In this document: piece after piece, positions 48,516-56,963 of the stretch | Position numbering within the stretch: the stretch's first letter is position 1 | How the letters are laid out: each line of letters starts with the position of its first letter | Position numbers and translations under genes: made by a program | Origin: JACJXW01 sp964418125 | GTDB lineage: Bacteria; Bacteroidota; Bacteroidia; Chitinophagales; Saprospiraceae | Assembly: GCA_964418125.1 (NCBI GenBank) | Contig: CAYQKY010000009.1 | Location: forward strand, 34,530 to 98,529 | Length of the DNA: 64,000 nucleotides | Direction: 5' to 3' | The notes under the pieces: model-generated | What the model saw: only the letters and a program-made list of their open reading frames with translations | The model's database searches: none | What the model was told of the DNA's origin: nothing

Positions 48516-50283
48516 AACCCTCCTCCGCCACTTCCAGAAACTGCATTTCATACAGGCGGCGGTAATGGCCGTCTTCCTGTTTGAGCAGTTCCTCGTGCGG
48601 GCCGAATTCTTTCACTTTGCCTTTACTCAATACCATAATGTTATTGGCATGCCGGATGGTGCTCAGGCGGTGCGCAATGATGATGGAAGTGCGCTTGGCG
48701 ATCAGTTTTTCGATAGCATACTGAATGACGGACTCCGTTTCGGGGTCGACAGAGGAAGTAGCCTCGTCGAGGATGAGGATATCGGGGTTGAAGACCAGGG
48801 CCCGGACGAAGGAGATCAACTGCCGCTGGCCCATGGAAAGGGTGGCTCCCCGCTCCATCACCTTGTAATCGTACCCGCCGGGCAGCTTTTTAATGAACTC
48901 GTGAGCGCCGATCAATTTTGATGCTTTTATGACATCTTCCCGGGAGAAACGAGGATCACGCAGAGTGATGTTCTCCAGTACAGAACCGGAAAACAGGAAT
49001 ACATCCTGCAGCACGATGGCAATGCGCTGCCGGAAAGCCTTCAGCTCATAGTCCCTGATATCCACATCGTCGATCCGGATATTGCCTTTCTGGATCTCAT
49101 AGAAGCGGTTCAGAATGTTGATGATAGTGGTTTTTCCCGAGCCGGTACTGCCTACAATAGCAAGGGTCTCGCCTGGTTTGATCTGGAAATTGATGTCTTT
49201 CAGTACATAATCTTTGGCGTTGTATGCGAAGAAAACATTTTCGAACTCAACTTTCCCTTTCAGTTTTTCCGGGCTTATGTTTCCGTTGTTTTCGATCTGA
49301 TCATCTTTATCCAGTACGTTGAATACCCGCTCTGAGGCTACCAGGCCCATTTGCAGGGTATTGAAGTTGTTGGCCACCGTCCGGATGGGCCGAAAGAGCA
49401 TATCCAGAAAGATGGGGAAAGCTACCAGTGCTCCCAGGGTTACCCCGCCGGCCCGCAGGGCGTCCTGCGCCCCCCACCAGACCATCAGCCCTAAAGAAAA
49501 AGCGGCGATGATCTCGACTACCGGAAAAAAAACGGCATAGTAGAGAATGGAATCCAGGTTGGCCTGTGTATACTCCCGGTTGATCTTCTTGAACTTTTCC
49601 ATCTCCTGGCTTTCCGCATTGAAGATCTGTACGATGCGCATGCCGGTAATACGCTCCTGCAAAAAGGCATTCATCCTGGAGATCTGGGAACGCACTTTCT
49701 GAAAAGCGGTTTTCACTTTCTCCTTGAACACATAACTGGCGACGATCAGGAAAGGCATGGCCGTCAGGCAGATCAGCGTGAGTTTCCAGCTGGTATAGAA
49801 CATCACGCCCAGCACGGTGAGCAGGGTCAGCAGGTCGGCAATGATGGTAATGGACCCCTGGGAAAAAACGGTATTGATGGCTTCAATATCGTTAATGGTG
49901 CGGGTCGTTGAGGTGCCGATCGGGGTGCGGTCGAAATAGGAAAGGCGCAGGCTCGTAAGATGCTTGAAGATGCGCACCCGAAGGTCGCGGATAACGGATT
50001 GCCCCAAGAGGTTGGTGGAATAGATGAAAACGTACCGAAATCCCGCTTCCAAAGCCAAAAGAGCACAGAGCAGGAGGGCCATCCTGGTCAGCCCCTGAAT
50101 GTCGTTGACGAAAATATACTTGTCCACCATCTCTTTTACCAGGTAGGGGCGCAGGGTCGCCAAGGGAGCCAGCAATACAGCCAGCACGCCGGCCAGAATA
50201 AAGGTGCTGCGGTAGGGCCTGGCCAGGCCGAGCACCCTGCCCAGCAGGTAAAAGTCGATCTTGTTCTTGTCTAAGGATGCCAT
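48514..50283 (-). CDS. ABC exporter half-transporter (MsbA-like)
   Basis: 589 residues: membrane domain with six helices (~25-315), then the ATPase. Coupling region IGTSTTRTINDIEAIN; Walker A IVGSTGSGKTTIINIL near 375, Q-loop IAIVLQDVFLFSG, signature ATLSMGQRQLISFVRAL (S-M-G-Q instead of S-G-G-Q), Walker B DILILDEATSSVDPETE and the switch His in IIAHRLSTIRHA. It forms a homodimer or heterodimer that exports lipids or drugs. The signature change from SGGQ to SMGQ is common among Bacteroidota MsbA-like proteins. Monocistronic. Confidence 0.92.
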   Translation of the reverse strand: MASLDKNKIDFYLLGRVLGLARPYRSTFILAGVLAVLLAPLATLRPYLVKEMVDKYIFVNDIQGLTRMALLLCALLALEAGFRYVFIYSTNLLGQSVIRDLRVRIFKHLTSLRLSYFDRTPIGTSTTRTINDIEAINTVFSQGSITIIADLLTLLTVLGVMFYTSWKLTLICLTAMPFLIVASYVFKEKVKTAFQKVRSQISRMNAFLQERITGMRIVQIFNAESQEMEKFKKINREYTQANLDSILYYAVFFPVVEIIAAFSLGLMVWWGAQDALRAGGVTLGALVAFPIFLDMLFRPIRTVANNFNTLQMGLVASERVFNVLDKDDQIENNGNISPEKLKGKVEFENVFFAYNAKDYVLKDINFQIKPGETLAIVGSTGSGKTTIINILNRFYEIQKGNIRIDDVDIRDYELKAFRQRIAIVLQDVFLFSGSVLENITLRDPRFSREDVIKASKLIGAHEFIKKLPGGYDYKVMERGATLSMGQRQLISFVRALVFNPDILILDEATSSVDPETESVIQYAIEKLIAKRTSIIIAHRLSTIRHANNIMVLSKGKVKEFGPHEELLKQEDGHYRRLYEMQFLEVAEEG

Positions 50284-50365
50284 TTATTAAGGTTCTGGGT
50301 ATTTTTGTAGCGGCCGTAAAACACTAATTTAGGGAACAAGAGAGCAACGAATTAGTTTTAAGGCC

Positions 50366-51070
50366 TCATATCAATCCCTCATCCGCAAAACTGTAATACC
50401 CCCCTTCCCCGATGATGAGGTGGTCGACCACGAGCACGTCCACGACCTCTCCGGCCTTTTTGAGCTTGCGGGTCAGGTCGATGTCAGCCTGGCTGGGGTT
50501 GAGGTTGCCGGAGGGGTGGTTGTGGCACAGTATGATAGACGTCGTGCCCCTGCCTTCAATGGCCGTACGGAAGACGATCTTGGCGTCGACCACCGTGCCG
50601 GCCACACCGCCCTGGCTGACCTGCTCACGGCCCAGGACGCGGTTGGCGCGGTTGAGCAGCAGTATCCAGAATTCCTCATGGGGGAGGTCCATCAACAGGG
50701 GAGCAATGGCGTTGAAGGCGTCGCGGCTGCAAGCCACCTGCGGCTTTTCCCGGATTCGGGACAGCTGCCGGCGGCGGCCGACTTCCATGGCGGCGACAAT
50801 GGTGATGGCTTTAGCCTCGCCAACACCTTTGAATTTTCTCAATTCCGCCACAGAGCATTTGCCCAGTTCATTCAAATTGTTGTTTACCGAGCGGAGAATT
50901 TTCTGGGCCAGCCCCACTGCGGACGCTTCCCGGGAGCCGGACCCCAGGAGTATGGCCAACAGCTCGGCGTCGGAAAGGCTGCCCTTGCCTTTCATCAGCA
51001 GTTTCTCGCGGGGGCGGTCCTCTTCCGCCCAACTCTTGATTCCTAAGGCTGAAGGAGTATAGTTGTGCAT
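50366..51070 (-). CDS. radC: DNA repair protein RadC
   Basis: 234 residues. N-terminal helical part (SDAELLAILLGSGSREASAVGLAQKIL, with HhH-like FKGVGEAKAITIVAAMEVGRR) and C-terminal JAB/MPN domain with the metal motif ILCHNHPSGNLNPSQADIDLTRK (H-x-H-P-S-G-x3-P-S-x2-D). RadC proteins are common in bacteria; a role in recombination repair is traditional but disputed, and JAB activity is predicted. Standalone gene. Confidence 0.95.
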   Translation of the reverse strand: MHNYTPSALGIKSWAEEDRPREKLLMKGKGSLSDAELLAILLGSGSREASAVGLAQKILRSVNNNLNELGKCSVAELRKFKGVGEAKAITIVAAMEVGRRRQLSRIREKPQVACSRDAFNAIAPLLMDLPHEEFWILLLNRANRVLGREQVSQGGVAGTVVDAKIVFRTAIEGRGTTSIILCHNHPSGNLNPSQADIDLTRKLKKAGEVVDVLVVDHLIIGEGGYYSFADEGLI

Positions 51071-51411
51071 GGATGTTCTGGTTTGAGTTCTTGTTGAATT
51101 GGGGAGGAGATAAGGGCGAGCCTTGCTCGCTTACATCTCTTCATTTTACGGGCCACCTAAAGGTAGCCCGTCCGAAAAGGGCAGGGCCCGCCCCGTTTGA
51201 GGGCTGCCGGCCCGTCCCCTAGCAATAAACAGTAACGTAAGCCTTAAGGGCCCAGTGAAGAATAACTTCCCCATTTGATACGGCTCTTTTTCCGCCATGC
51301 TGCGTTGCTCGTCGGTCAGGTAGCTACGGCTATCCTCCCTTCTCGCGCCTTGCCTGGCGAAAAAATAGCTCGCCTGAAATGAGGAACTTATTTTTCTCTG
51401 GCCCCTAAGGG
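51071..51411. other. Intergenic region with hairpin and possible repeat element
   Basis: 341 bases between radC and DUF3276 genes. CGGGCCACCT (51149-51158) and AGGTAGCCCG (51161-51170) form a hairpin with one mismatch. The remainder, roughly 51170-51411, is GC-rich without any supported gene; an 89-codon open frame on the minus strand starts with TTG overlapping the DUF3276 stop and has no domain, so I leave it out. Confidence 0.45.
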
Positions 51412-51660
51412 TCAACCGGCAGAAGCCTCCGTCTTCTCCTTTTGATGCTGAATGGCATTGTTCAACGCATCTGCGAAGCTGTCGAAGTCCGCCGGAAAGA
51501 CCATGATGCGGTCCCGGTCAAATTCACCTTCCTTCTCTTTGCTCTTGCGGCTTTCGGTAATGAGCAGGTACGGGTTGCCCTTTTCCGAGTGCCTGAGGTC
51601 AAAAAAGTAGGTGCGAACCTGGCCTTTCACTGTTTCAGAGAATCGAGCGTTCTTTTCCAT
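51412..51660 (-). CDS. DUF3276 protein (PUR-domain nucleic-acid binding)
   Basis: 82 residues. Matches the small DUF3276/PUR family of Bacteroidota and spirochaetes: ARFSETVKGQVRTYFFDLRH, PYLLITESRKSKE, DRDRIMVFPADFDSFADAL. PUR domains bind single-stranded DNA or RNA; a Borrelia relative regulates translation. Likely a nucleic-acid binding regulator. Standalone between radC and rnpA. Confidence 0.85.
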   Translation of the reverse strand: MEKNARFSETVKGQVRTYFFDLRHSEKGNPYLLITESRKSKEKEGEFDRDRIMVFPADFDSFADALNNAIQHQKEKTEASAG

Positions 51661-51843
51661 AATTCAGAGGGTTTTAAGAAGTTGAAAAAAAAGTGTTCTC
51701 ATATAAGCAGTCGCAGAAATCGAAAAATTCCATAAAAATTTTCCCACTTTTTTTATTTTTTTTTCTCATTTCCCGGAATTCAGGCCGTAAAACGGGTACT
51801 TTGCGTGAAGAACCACCGTAGTTTTTTGCCCACTATTCATATT

Positions 51844-52251
51844 ATGCCAACGTATACATTTCAAAAAGGGGAGCGCCTGAAGAGCCGCAAGGTGATCGGA
51901 GCGCTTTTTAAGGAAGGGAAGTCTTTCGTGCAATACCCTTTGCGGGTGATATATATGCCGGTAAAGGAGCCGCGCAGCGAGTTCCCGGCACAGTTCACGG
52001 TGAGCGTCCCCCGGAAAAAATTTCCCCTGGCGGCGGTACGCAACCGCATCCGCCGGCAGATGCGCGAAGCCTGGCGCCTGAATAAACATCAGTTTTACCG
52101 GGCACTGAAAGGGGAAGAACAGCAATACGCCATTATGGTGATCTACGTAGCCAGGGAAACCCTGCCCTATGCCGAGATCGAACGGGCTATGCGGCAGTTG
52201 GTCCGGCGGCTGGGGAAGAAGCTGAGAGGGGGTGAGGAGGTGAGGAGGTGA
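51844..52251 (+). CDS. rnpA: Ribonuclease P protein component
   Basis: 135 residues from the ATG at 51844 (MPTYTFQKGERLKSRKVIG); the longer frame from 51805 adds an implausible N-terminus. Core motif RNRIRRQMREAWR (residues ~60-72), the RNR motif that contacts the RNase P RNA, plus FTVSVPRKKFPLAAVRNRI. It assists the RNA in cutting the 5' leader of precursor tRNAs. No rpmH gene lies upstream, unlike the usual rpmH-rnpA pair. Confidence 0.95.
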   Translation: MPTYTFQKGERLKSRKVIGALFKEGKSFVQYPLRVIYMPVKEPRSEFPAQFTVSVPRKKFPLAAVRNRIRRQMREAWRLNKHQFYRALKGEEQQYAIMVIYVARETLPYAEIERAMRQLVRRLGKKLRGGEEVRR

Positions 52252-52298
52252 GGGGGAGAAACCTGGTTAGCCAACCTTTTTTGGCTTCAATTATTCCT

Positions 52299-52306
52299 TA
52301 CCTTTG
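52299..52306 (+). promoter_or_regulatory. -7 box of the 52325 gene
   Basis: TACCTTTG, exact TAnnTTTG, 18 bases before the ATG at 52325. A TTG at 52281-52283 is 15 bases upstream, shorter than usual. Confidence 0.5.
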
Positions 52307-52324
52307 AAGCAAACCAGAACGACT

Positions 52325-52840
52325 ATGCGCACTACCCTTCTCTCCATACTGCCGGTGATCATTTGCCTCAGCCCGCTGAGCGCCCAGAAGGTCCTGCAGA
52401 TCGAGAAATACGGCAAGGCCCGGACCGAAAAAATGTACATCGGGGACCCCATCACTTACCAACTCCGGGGCGAAGATGTTTTCCGCGATGGTTATATCGA
52501 AAATATAAAGGTAGAGGACAGCCTCATTCTGTTGTCCAACCGCTACGTCAAAGTCGGCGACATCAGCGCACTGAGATATGAACGCACCTGGCCGAAGGCC
52601 ACCGGTATTTCCTTATTCTTTTTCGGGGTTGGCTGGTCGGGGCTGGCCGCCATCGGCACTGCGGTTGACGGAAACGACGACACCCGATACAGATGGTCAG
52701 ACGCTATCGTCACCGGCACTTCCCTTGCCCTTTCTTTCACTATTCCCCGCCTTTTTAAGAACAAGGACGTCAGGATCGGCAAACGCCGCCGCCTGCGCCT
52801 GCTCGACCTGAGATTCAAAACGGAACCCTGGGAAGATTGA
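52325..52840 (+). CDS. Exported or membrane protein of unknown function
   Basis: 171 residues from the ATG at 52325; the frame is open from a TTG at 52304, which would lie on the -7 box. N-terminal signal peptide (MRTTLLSILPVIICLSPLSAQ), a short beta-rich domain (KVLQIEKYGKARTEKMYIGDPITYQLRGED), two hydrophobic segments (TGISLFFFGVGWSGLAAIG and DAIVTGTSLALSFTIPRLF) and a basic C-terminus (KNKDVRIGKRRRLRLLDLRF). I recognise no family. Probably envelope-associated; transcribed alone. Confidence 0.6.
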   Translation: MRTTLLSILPVIICLSPLSAQKVLQIEKYGKARTEKMYIGDPITYQLRGEDVFRDGYIENIKVEDSLILLSNRYVKVGDISALRYERTWPKATGISLFFFGVGWSGLAAIGTAVDGNDDTRYRWSDAIVTGTSLALSFTIPRLFKNKDVRIGKRRRLRLLDLRFKTEPWED

Positions 52841-52950
52841 GAAAGCCCTCAAATGTTAAAGCGCTAAAGGGTTGCTCCGGTTAAAAAAATTTAAATTAAT
52901 TTTATATAAGTTTTTTAAAAAACGTTTTTTTAACCAAAACCACACTAGTG

Positions 52951-53697
52951 ATGAGATGGCTATCCCCCCTATGCCTCCTGGTATTTGTATGTAGTGGAGC
53001 TTTTGCCCAGAAAATGACAACGCCCAACGGCTGGGCTTACCAGACCCTTCAGCCGGGAAACGGCGCCCCCCTCAACAGCCAAAGCGGCGCTCTGACCCAC
53101 AACCAACTCACTGACATCAACGGGAGTGTGATCGTTTCCACTTACCAGATCGGTGTTCCGGATTACCAACTTATTTCCGAGCTGCCTCCTGCCTTTCAGG
53201 CAGCCTTCAGCGTTATGCAGCCGGGCGGGAAATACCGCTTTCACATCCCATTGGCCGACCTCAGGGAAGCCATGCGGGGCGCCTCCGGAATGTCCCTGCC
53301 AGGAGATTACGCCATCTGGGAGATCGAGCTGAAAGAAGTACTGCCCCCCCTTGCCGATGGTGCCCGGCTGGTGGCCAGGGCGATGGAAAGCGGAGGCGGA
53401 GAGGCTGCCTTCAAGGAATTCAAACTCCAGCTCAACAGTTCCAAAGCCTACTTTGGCGAATGGGAAGTCAATCAGGTGGGGTATCTTTTTCTGGGGAAAG
53501 GGCTGACGGAAGAGTCCATCACGGCTTTCAGCTATAATGTCGAAAACCACCCTTATTCCGCCAATGCCCACGACAGCCTGGCCGAAGCCTACTACAAGGC
53601 AGGAGACCGCGACAGGGCTATTCAGCACTATCAAAAGTCGCTGGAACTGAACCCCCGGAACAGTAATGCCCGGCAGATGCTGGAGCAGTTGAGGTGA
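52951..53697 (+). CDS. Degenerate FKBP-type domain protein with TPR tail
   Basis: 248 residues from the ATG at 52951. Signal peptide (MRWLSPLCLLVFVCSGAFA), FKBP-like region (~40-140) with the tail motif MQPGGKYRFHIPLADL, but without the usual hydrophobic active-site pattern, then TPR-like helices (HPYSANAHDSLAEAYYKAGD, DRAIQHYQKSLELNPRNSNA). The proline isomerase active site looks lost, so a chaperone or scaffold role in the periplasm is more likely. Heptamer repeats follow the stop. Confidence 0.75.
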   Translation: MRWLSPLCLLVFVCSGAFAQKMTTPNGWAYQTLQPGNGAPLNSQSGALTHNQLTDINGSVIVSTYQIGVPDYQLISELPPAFQAAFSVMQPGGKYRFHIPLADLREAMRGASGMSLPGDYAIWEIELKEVLPPLADGARLVARAMESGGGEAAFKEFKLQLNSSKAYFGEWEVNQVGYLFLGKGLTEESITAFSYNVENHPYSANAHDSLAEAYYKAGDRDRAIQHYQKSLELNPRNSNARQMLEQLR

Positions 53698-53703
53698 GGG
53701 TGG

Positions 53704-53754
53704 TGGATTGGTGATTCGTGATTGGTGATTCGTGATTCGTTGATTCGTTGATTC
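53704..53754. repeat. Heptamer/octamer tandem array after the FKBP-TPR gene
   Basis: GTGATTC, GTGATTG, GTGATTC, GTGATTC (7 bases each), then GTTGATTC twice, preceded by a GGATTG unit. It shares the core GATTC with the array at 25632, suggesting one repeat family. Confidence 0.85.
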
Positions 53755-53795
53755 GGGAGAGGGAGAATTGGTGAAGATCCTGCCTGATCCGGCGA

Positions 53796-53803
53796 TAAAT
53801 TTG
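53796..53803 (+). promoter_or_regulatory. -7 box of the GH92 gene
   Basis: TAAATTTG, exact TAnnTTTG, leaving a leader of about 80 bases before the ATG at 53891. The nearest TTG (53768-53770) is 25 bases upstream. Confidence 0.45.
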
Positions 53804-53890
53804 CTAAATTCGCCCAGGCATCCTTCCTGGTGCGGGATGCCCGCCCTTTCGGATGAAAAGCTATCCTCACCTGAACAACAACTTCCTTCA

Positions 53891-56161
53891 ATGAGCCAGC
53901 AAATCAACGCCATACAGGCTGTACTCAGCGCATTCTTCCTGTTCCTGCTCCCGGCTACCCTGTCCGCTCAGGAGCCGGTAAGCCTGGTAAACCCTTTTAT
54001 CGGAACCTCCAATTACGGCGCCACCCACCCCGGGCCGGTAATGCCGGCAGGGCTGGCGTCCGTTTGCCCCTTCAATGTGGCCTACAAAAAGGGAGAGGGC
54101 AACGTTTTTGAAAAGGACAGCGAGTGGCATTCCCGCCCCTATGTGTATGAGAACAGCTTCCTGGCCGGCTACAGCCACGTCAACCTCAGCGGGGTGGGGT
54201 GCCCCGACCTGGGCAGTATTCTCCTTATGCCCACTACCGGCGAACTGGAATTCGGCCCCGAACAATACGGCAGCACCTACCGGGGCGAGCAGGCCAGCCC
54301 GGGCTATTACGCTCATACCCTGGACAAATACGACGTGCAGGTAGAACTGTCGGCCACCCTGCGCAGCGGCATCAGCCGTTATACCTTTCCCGCCGGCCAG
54401 GCCAACGTGCTGCTGAACCTCGGCCTGGGGCTGACCAACGAAACCGGCGCCATGCTGCGCGTGGTTTCCGATCGGGAAGTGGAAGGTTTTAAGATGATCG
54501 GCGCCTTCTGCTATAACCCGGAGGATGTGCGGCCGGTGTATTTCGTGGCCCGCCTCAGCCGGCCCGCCGCCGAATACGGCGCCTGGAAGAAAATGCCTAA
54601 ATACCAGGATGCCGAAGCGGCCTGGACGAAGTACGATGACGCCTATAAGCCATACCCGGCTTTCCGCCAGGAAATCGCCGGCGACAACATCGGCGCCTAC
54701 TTTTCCTACAACCTACCGGAAGGGGGCGTCATCGAGGTAAAAGTGGGCGTTTCCTACACCAGCATCGAAAATGCCCGCCTCAACCTGGAAGCAGAACAGC
54801 CGGGGTTTGACTTCGACGGCACGCGCCGCGCCGCCCGCCAGGCCTGGAACGAGCTGCTGAGCCGCATCGAGGTGAAAGGAGGCAGCCAGGAAGACAAGAT
54901 CATATTCTACACCGCCCTCTACCACCTGCTGCTCCACCCCAATATCCTGCAGGACGCCAACGGCGATTACCGGGCCATGGAGAGCGGCGAGGCCAGAAAC
55001 ACCGGCGGCAAGAACCGCTATACCGTTTTTTCCCTGTGGGATACCTACCGCAACGTACACCCCTTCCTCAGCCTGTTCTATCCCGAACTGCAGCTCGAAA
55101 TGGTGCAAAGCATGTTGGAGATGTACCGCGAAAGCGGCTGGCTACCCAAGTGGGAACTGCTGAGCATGGAAACCGGCGTGATGGTAGGCGACCCCGCCAC
55201 TCCCGTCATCGCCGACACCTGGCTGAGAGGGCTCCGGGATTTTGATGTCGAAACAGCTTACGAAGCCGCCCACAAAGCGGCTACCCGCCTCCAGAACAAC
55301 ACGCTGCGGCCAGGCCTGCTCTATTACGACTCCCTGGGGTATATTCCGGAAAATTCCCTGGCCGGAGTGGGCGGCACGGTTTCTGTCTCCCTCGAGTACA
55401 GCATTGCCGACTGGAACCTGGCGCAGCTGGCCAAAGCGCTGGGTAAAGAGGAGGACTACCAACGGTTCCTGCAGCGCTCCCGTTCCTACCGCAATTACTT
55501 CGACCCCCAGACGGGCATGCTGCGGCCCCGCATGCAGGACGGCAGCTGGCTAACCCCCTTCGACCCCGAGGCCGGCAAGAATTTCGAACCCGTCATCGGT
55601 TACATCGAAGGCAATGCCTGGCAATACCGCTTCTACGTACCCCACGACATCGGGGGCCTGAAAGCCCTCCTCGGGGGAGAAGACGCCTTTTTCGAAGCGC
55701 TCAAGGCGTGCTTCGATACCAACAACTATGACATGGCCAACGAGCCGGATATCACTTACCCCTTCCTGTTCAACTACATCCCCGGGAAGGAAAGCTTCAC
55801 CCCCCGGACGGTGCGCCGGCTCATCCGCCGGCATTACTTCAACGCTCCGGAGGGCCTGCCCGGTAACGACGATACGGGCACCCTTTCCGCCTGGCTCCTC
55901 TTCAGCATGATGGGCCTCTACCCTACCTGCCCGGGCGATATGGGCTTTGCCATCAGCAGCCCCGTCTTCGACGAGGTGAGAGCCCGCATCAACCCTGACT
56001 ATTACCCCGGCAAAGAACTCATCATCGAAACGGTGAACGCCAAAGGGGATGAACATCTGCTCATCGATAAAATGGAGTGGAACGGGAAAAGGCATAAGGC
56101 CTATTTCATCAACCATGAGGAGTTGGTACAGGGAGGCCGGTTGAAAGTTTTCCTGAAGTGA
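53891..56161 (+). CDS. GH92-family alpha-mannosidase
   Basis: 756 residues from the ATG at 53891, which opens a signal peptide (MSQQINAIQAVLSAFFLFLLPATLSAQ); the frame upstream to 53768 has no signal features. GH92 hallmarks: VNPFIGTSNYGATHPGPVMP, GYSHVNLSGVGCPDLGSI, YRNVHPFLSLFYPELQLEMV, RESGWLPKWELLSMETGVMVGD, and LPGNDDTGTLSAWLLFSMMG (conserved acidic residues and SAW). GH92 enzymes are calcium-dependent exo-acting alpha-mannosidases; the linkage is not decidable. Likely periplasmic or surface, feeding on mannose-containing glycans. No SusCD pair is beside it. Confidence 0.93.
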   Translation: MSQQINAIQAVLSAFFLFLLPATLSAQEPVSLVNPFIGTSNYGATHPGPVMPAGLASVCPFNVAYKKGEGNVFEKDSEWHSRPYVYENSFLAGYSHVNLSGVGCPDLGSILLMPTTGELEFGPEQYGSTYRGEQASPGYYAHTLDKYDVQVELSATLRSGISRYTFPAGQANVLLNLGLGLTNETGAMLRVVSDREVEGFKMIGAFCYNPEDVRPVYFVARLSRPAAEYGAWKKMPKYQDAEAAWTKYDDAYKPYPAFRQEIAGDNIGAYFSYNLPEGGVIEVKVGVSYTSIENARLNLEAEQPGFDFDGTRRAARQAWNELLSRIEVKGGSQEDKIIFYTALYHLLLHPNILQDANGDYRAMESGEARNTGGKNRYTVFSLWDTYRNVHPFLSLFYPELQLEMVQSMLEMYRESGWLPKWELLSMETGVMVGDPATPVIADTWLRGLRDFDVETAYEAAHKAATRLQNNTLRPGLLYYDSLGYIPENSLAGVGGTVSVSLEYSIADWNLAQLAKALGKEEDYQRFLQRSRSYRNYFDPQTGMLRPRMQDGSWLTPFDPEAGKNFEPVIGYIEGNAWQYRFYVPHDIGGLKALLGGEDAFFEALKACFDTNNYDMANEPDITYPFLFNYIPGKESFTPRTVRRLIRRHYFNAPEGLPGNDDTGTLSAWLLFSMMGLYPTCPGDMGFAISSPVFDEVRARINPDYYPGKELIIETVNAKGDEHLLIDKMEWNGKRHKAYFINHEELVQGGRLKVFLK

Positions 56162-56249
56162 GGGGGCGCCTGCCCCAATATATTGTCCTGCGATTATTGA
56201 ACAAATTTACAGGCGAGCCGTAAAACAGGATTACGGAAATCAGAAAAAC

Positions 56250-56588
56250 ATGAAAAAAGAAGAATATCTCCTGCCCGCCAACCTCTTCCTGTTTGGCTTT
56301 GCCGATGACGTAGCACACGAACAGCAACTGAACTACGAATTGGCCGGCCGGTGCAAAAAGGCCATAGCCGATACCCTCGAACCGGTGGAAGGGTTCAACC
56401 GGAATATCACCTCCTTCGCCCTGAAGCAATTCATAGAAAAACAAATCGGTGAAGAAGTCAGCAACGGAGAGTTCATCGCGGCGATGCTCGCCTCCGGGTA
56501 TGAGTACGAAAGGCTGAAATGTACGCCCCATTGTTATTTCAATGCGGTTAAAAAAGGAAGGCAGGAGACTGGAAGCCAAGGGCAATAA
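56250..56588 (+). CDS. Small protein of unknown function
   Basis: 112 residues. Mixed helical, with NLFLFGFADDVAHEQQLNYE, NRNITSFALKQFIEKQIGEEV and LASGYEYERLKCTPHCYFNAVK (C-x3-C with His between). No signal peptide, no family recognised. In the space between the GH92 gene (88 bases upstream) and the EAD-like protein gene. Confidence 0.5.
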   Translation: MKKEEYLLPANLFLFGFADDVAHEQQLNYELAGRCKKAIADTLEPVEGFNRNITSFALKQFIEKQIGEEVSNGEFIAAMLASGYEYERLKCTPHCYFNAVKKGRQETGSQGQ

Positions 56589-56963
56589 ACTTGCTTTTCA
56601 TCGAATACATATGCGAGCCGGATGCGTTTTCCAGGCCATTAATGACTTGCATCAGAGAGATTATTTTATTATATTGAAAGGCGACTTTAAAGTCAGTTAT
56701 GGCCCTTGTAAGCCATAGCGCCCTTCCTGCTTGGCTTTGGACTAAGCGGGAAGATTTCCGCCGTAGCGATCTTTCCTTCCCGAAGATCTTTTCCTCACTA
56801 AATTGAAGGGTGAATATCATCAGGCCCCTAATTTTCTATACGTTACGGAAGACACCCTTTCAAGCGGTTTCTCAAAGGTTGGGCGCCAAAAGAATCCGCT
56901 ACGGCGGGAACTACAGAGGGCATCGTTCGGGAGCCCATTTTTTTTTACCCATCCTCCGAGTGT
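56589..56963. other. Intergenic region upstream of the EAD-like gene
   Basis: 375 bases with no gene supported. The minus strand contains open frames that are shadows or lack any domain. GC is lower than in flanking genes, consistent with accessory DNA beginning here. Confidence 0.4.

Noticed and set aside
51146..51415. 89-codon minus-strand frame after the DUF3276 gene
   Set aside because: TTG start overlapping the preceding stop, no domain, low-confidence composition; recorded only as an intergenic oddity.
51797..51804. TACTTTG as a promoter box for rnpA
   Set aside because: One base shorter than TAnnTTTG and no good upstream TTG; not listed as a feature.
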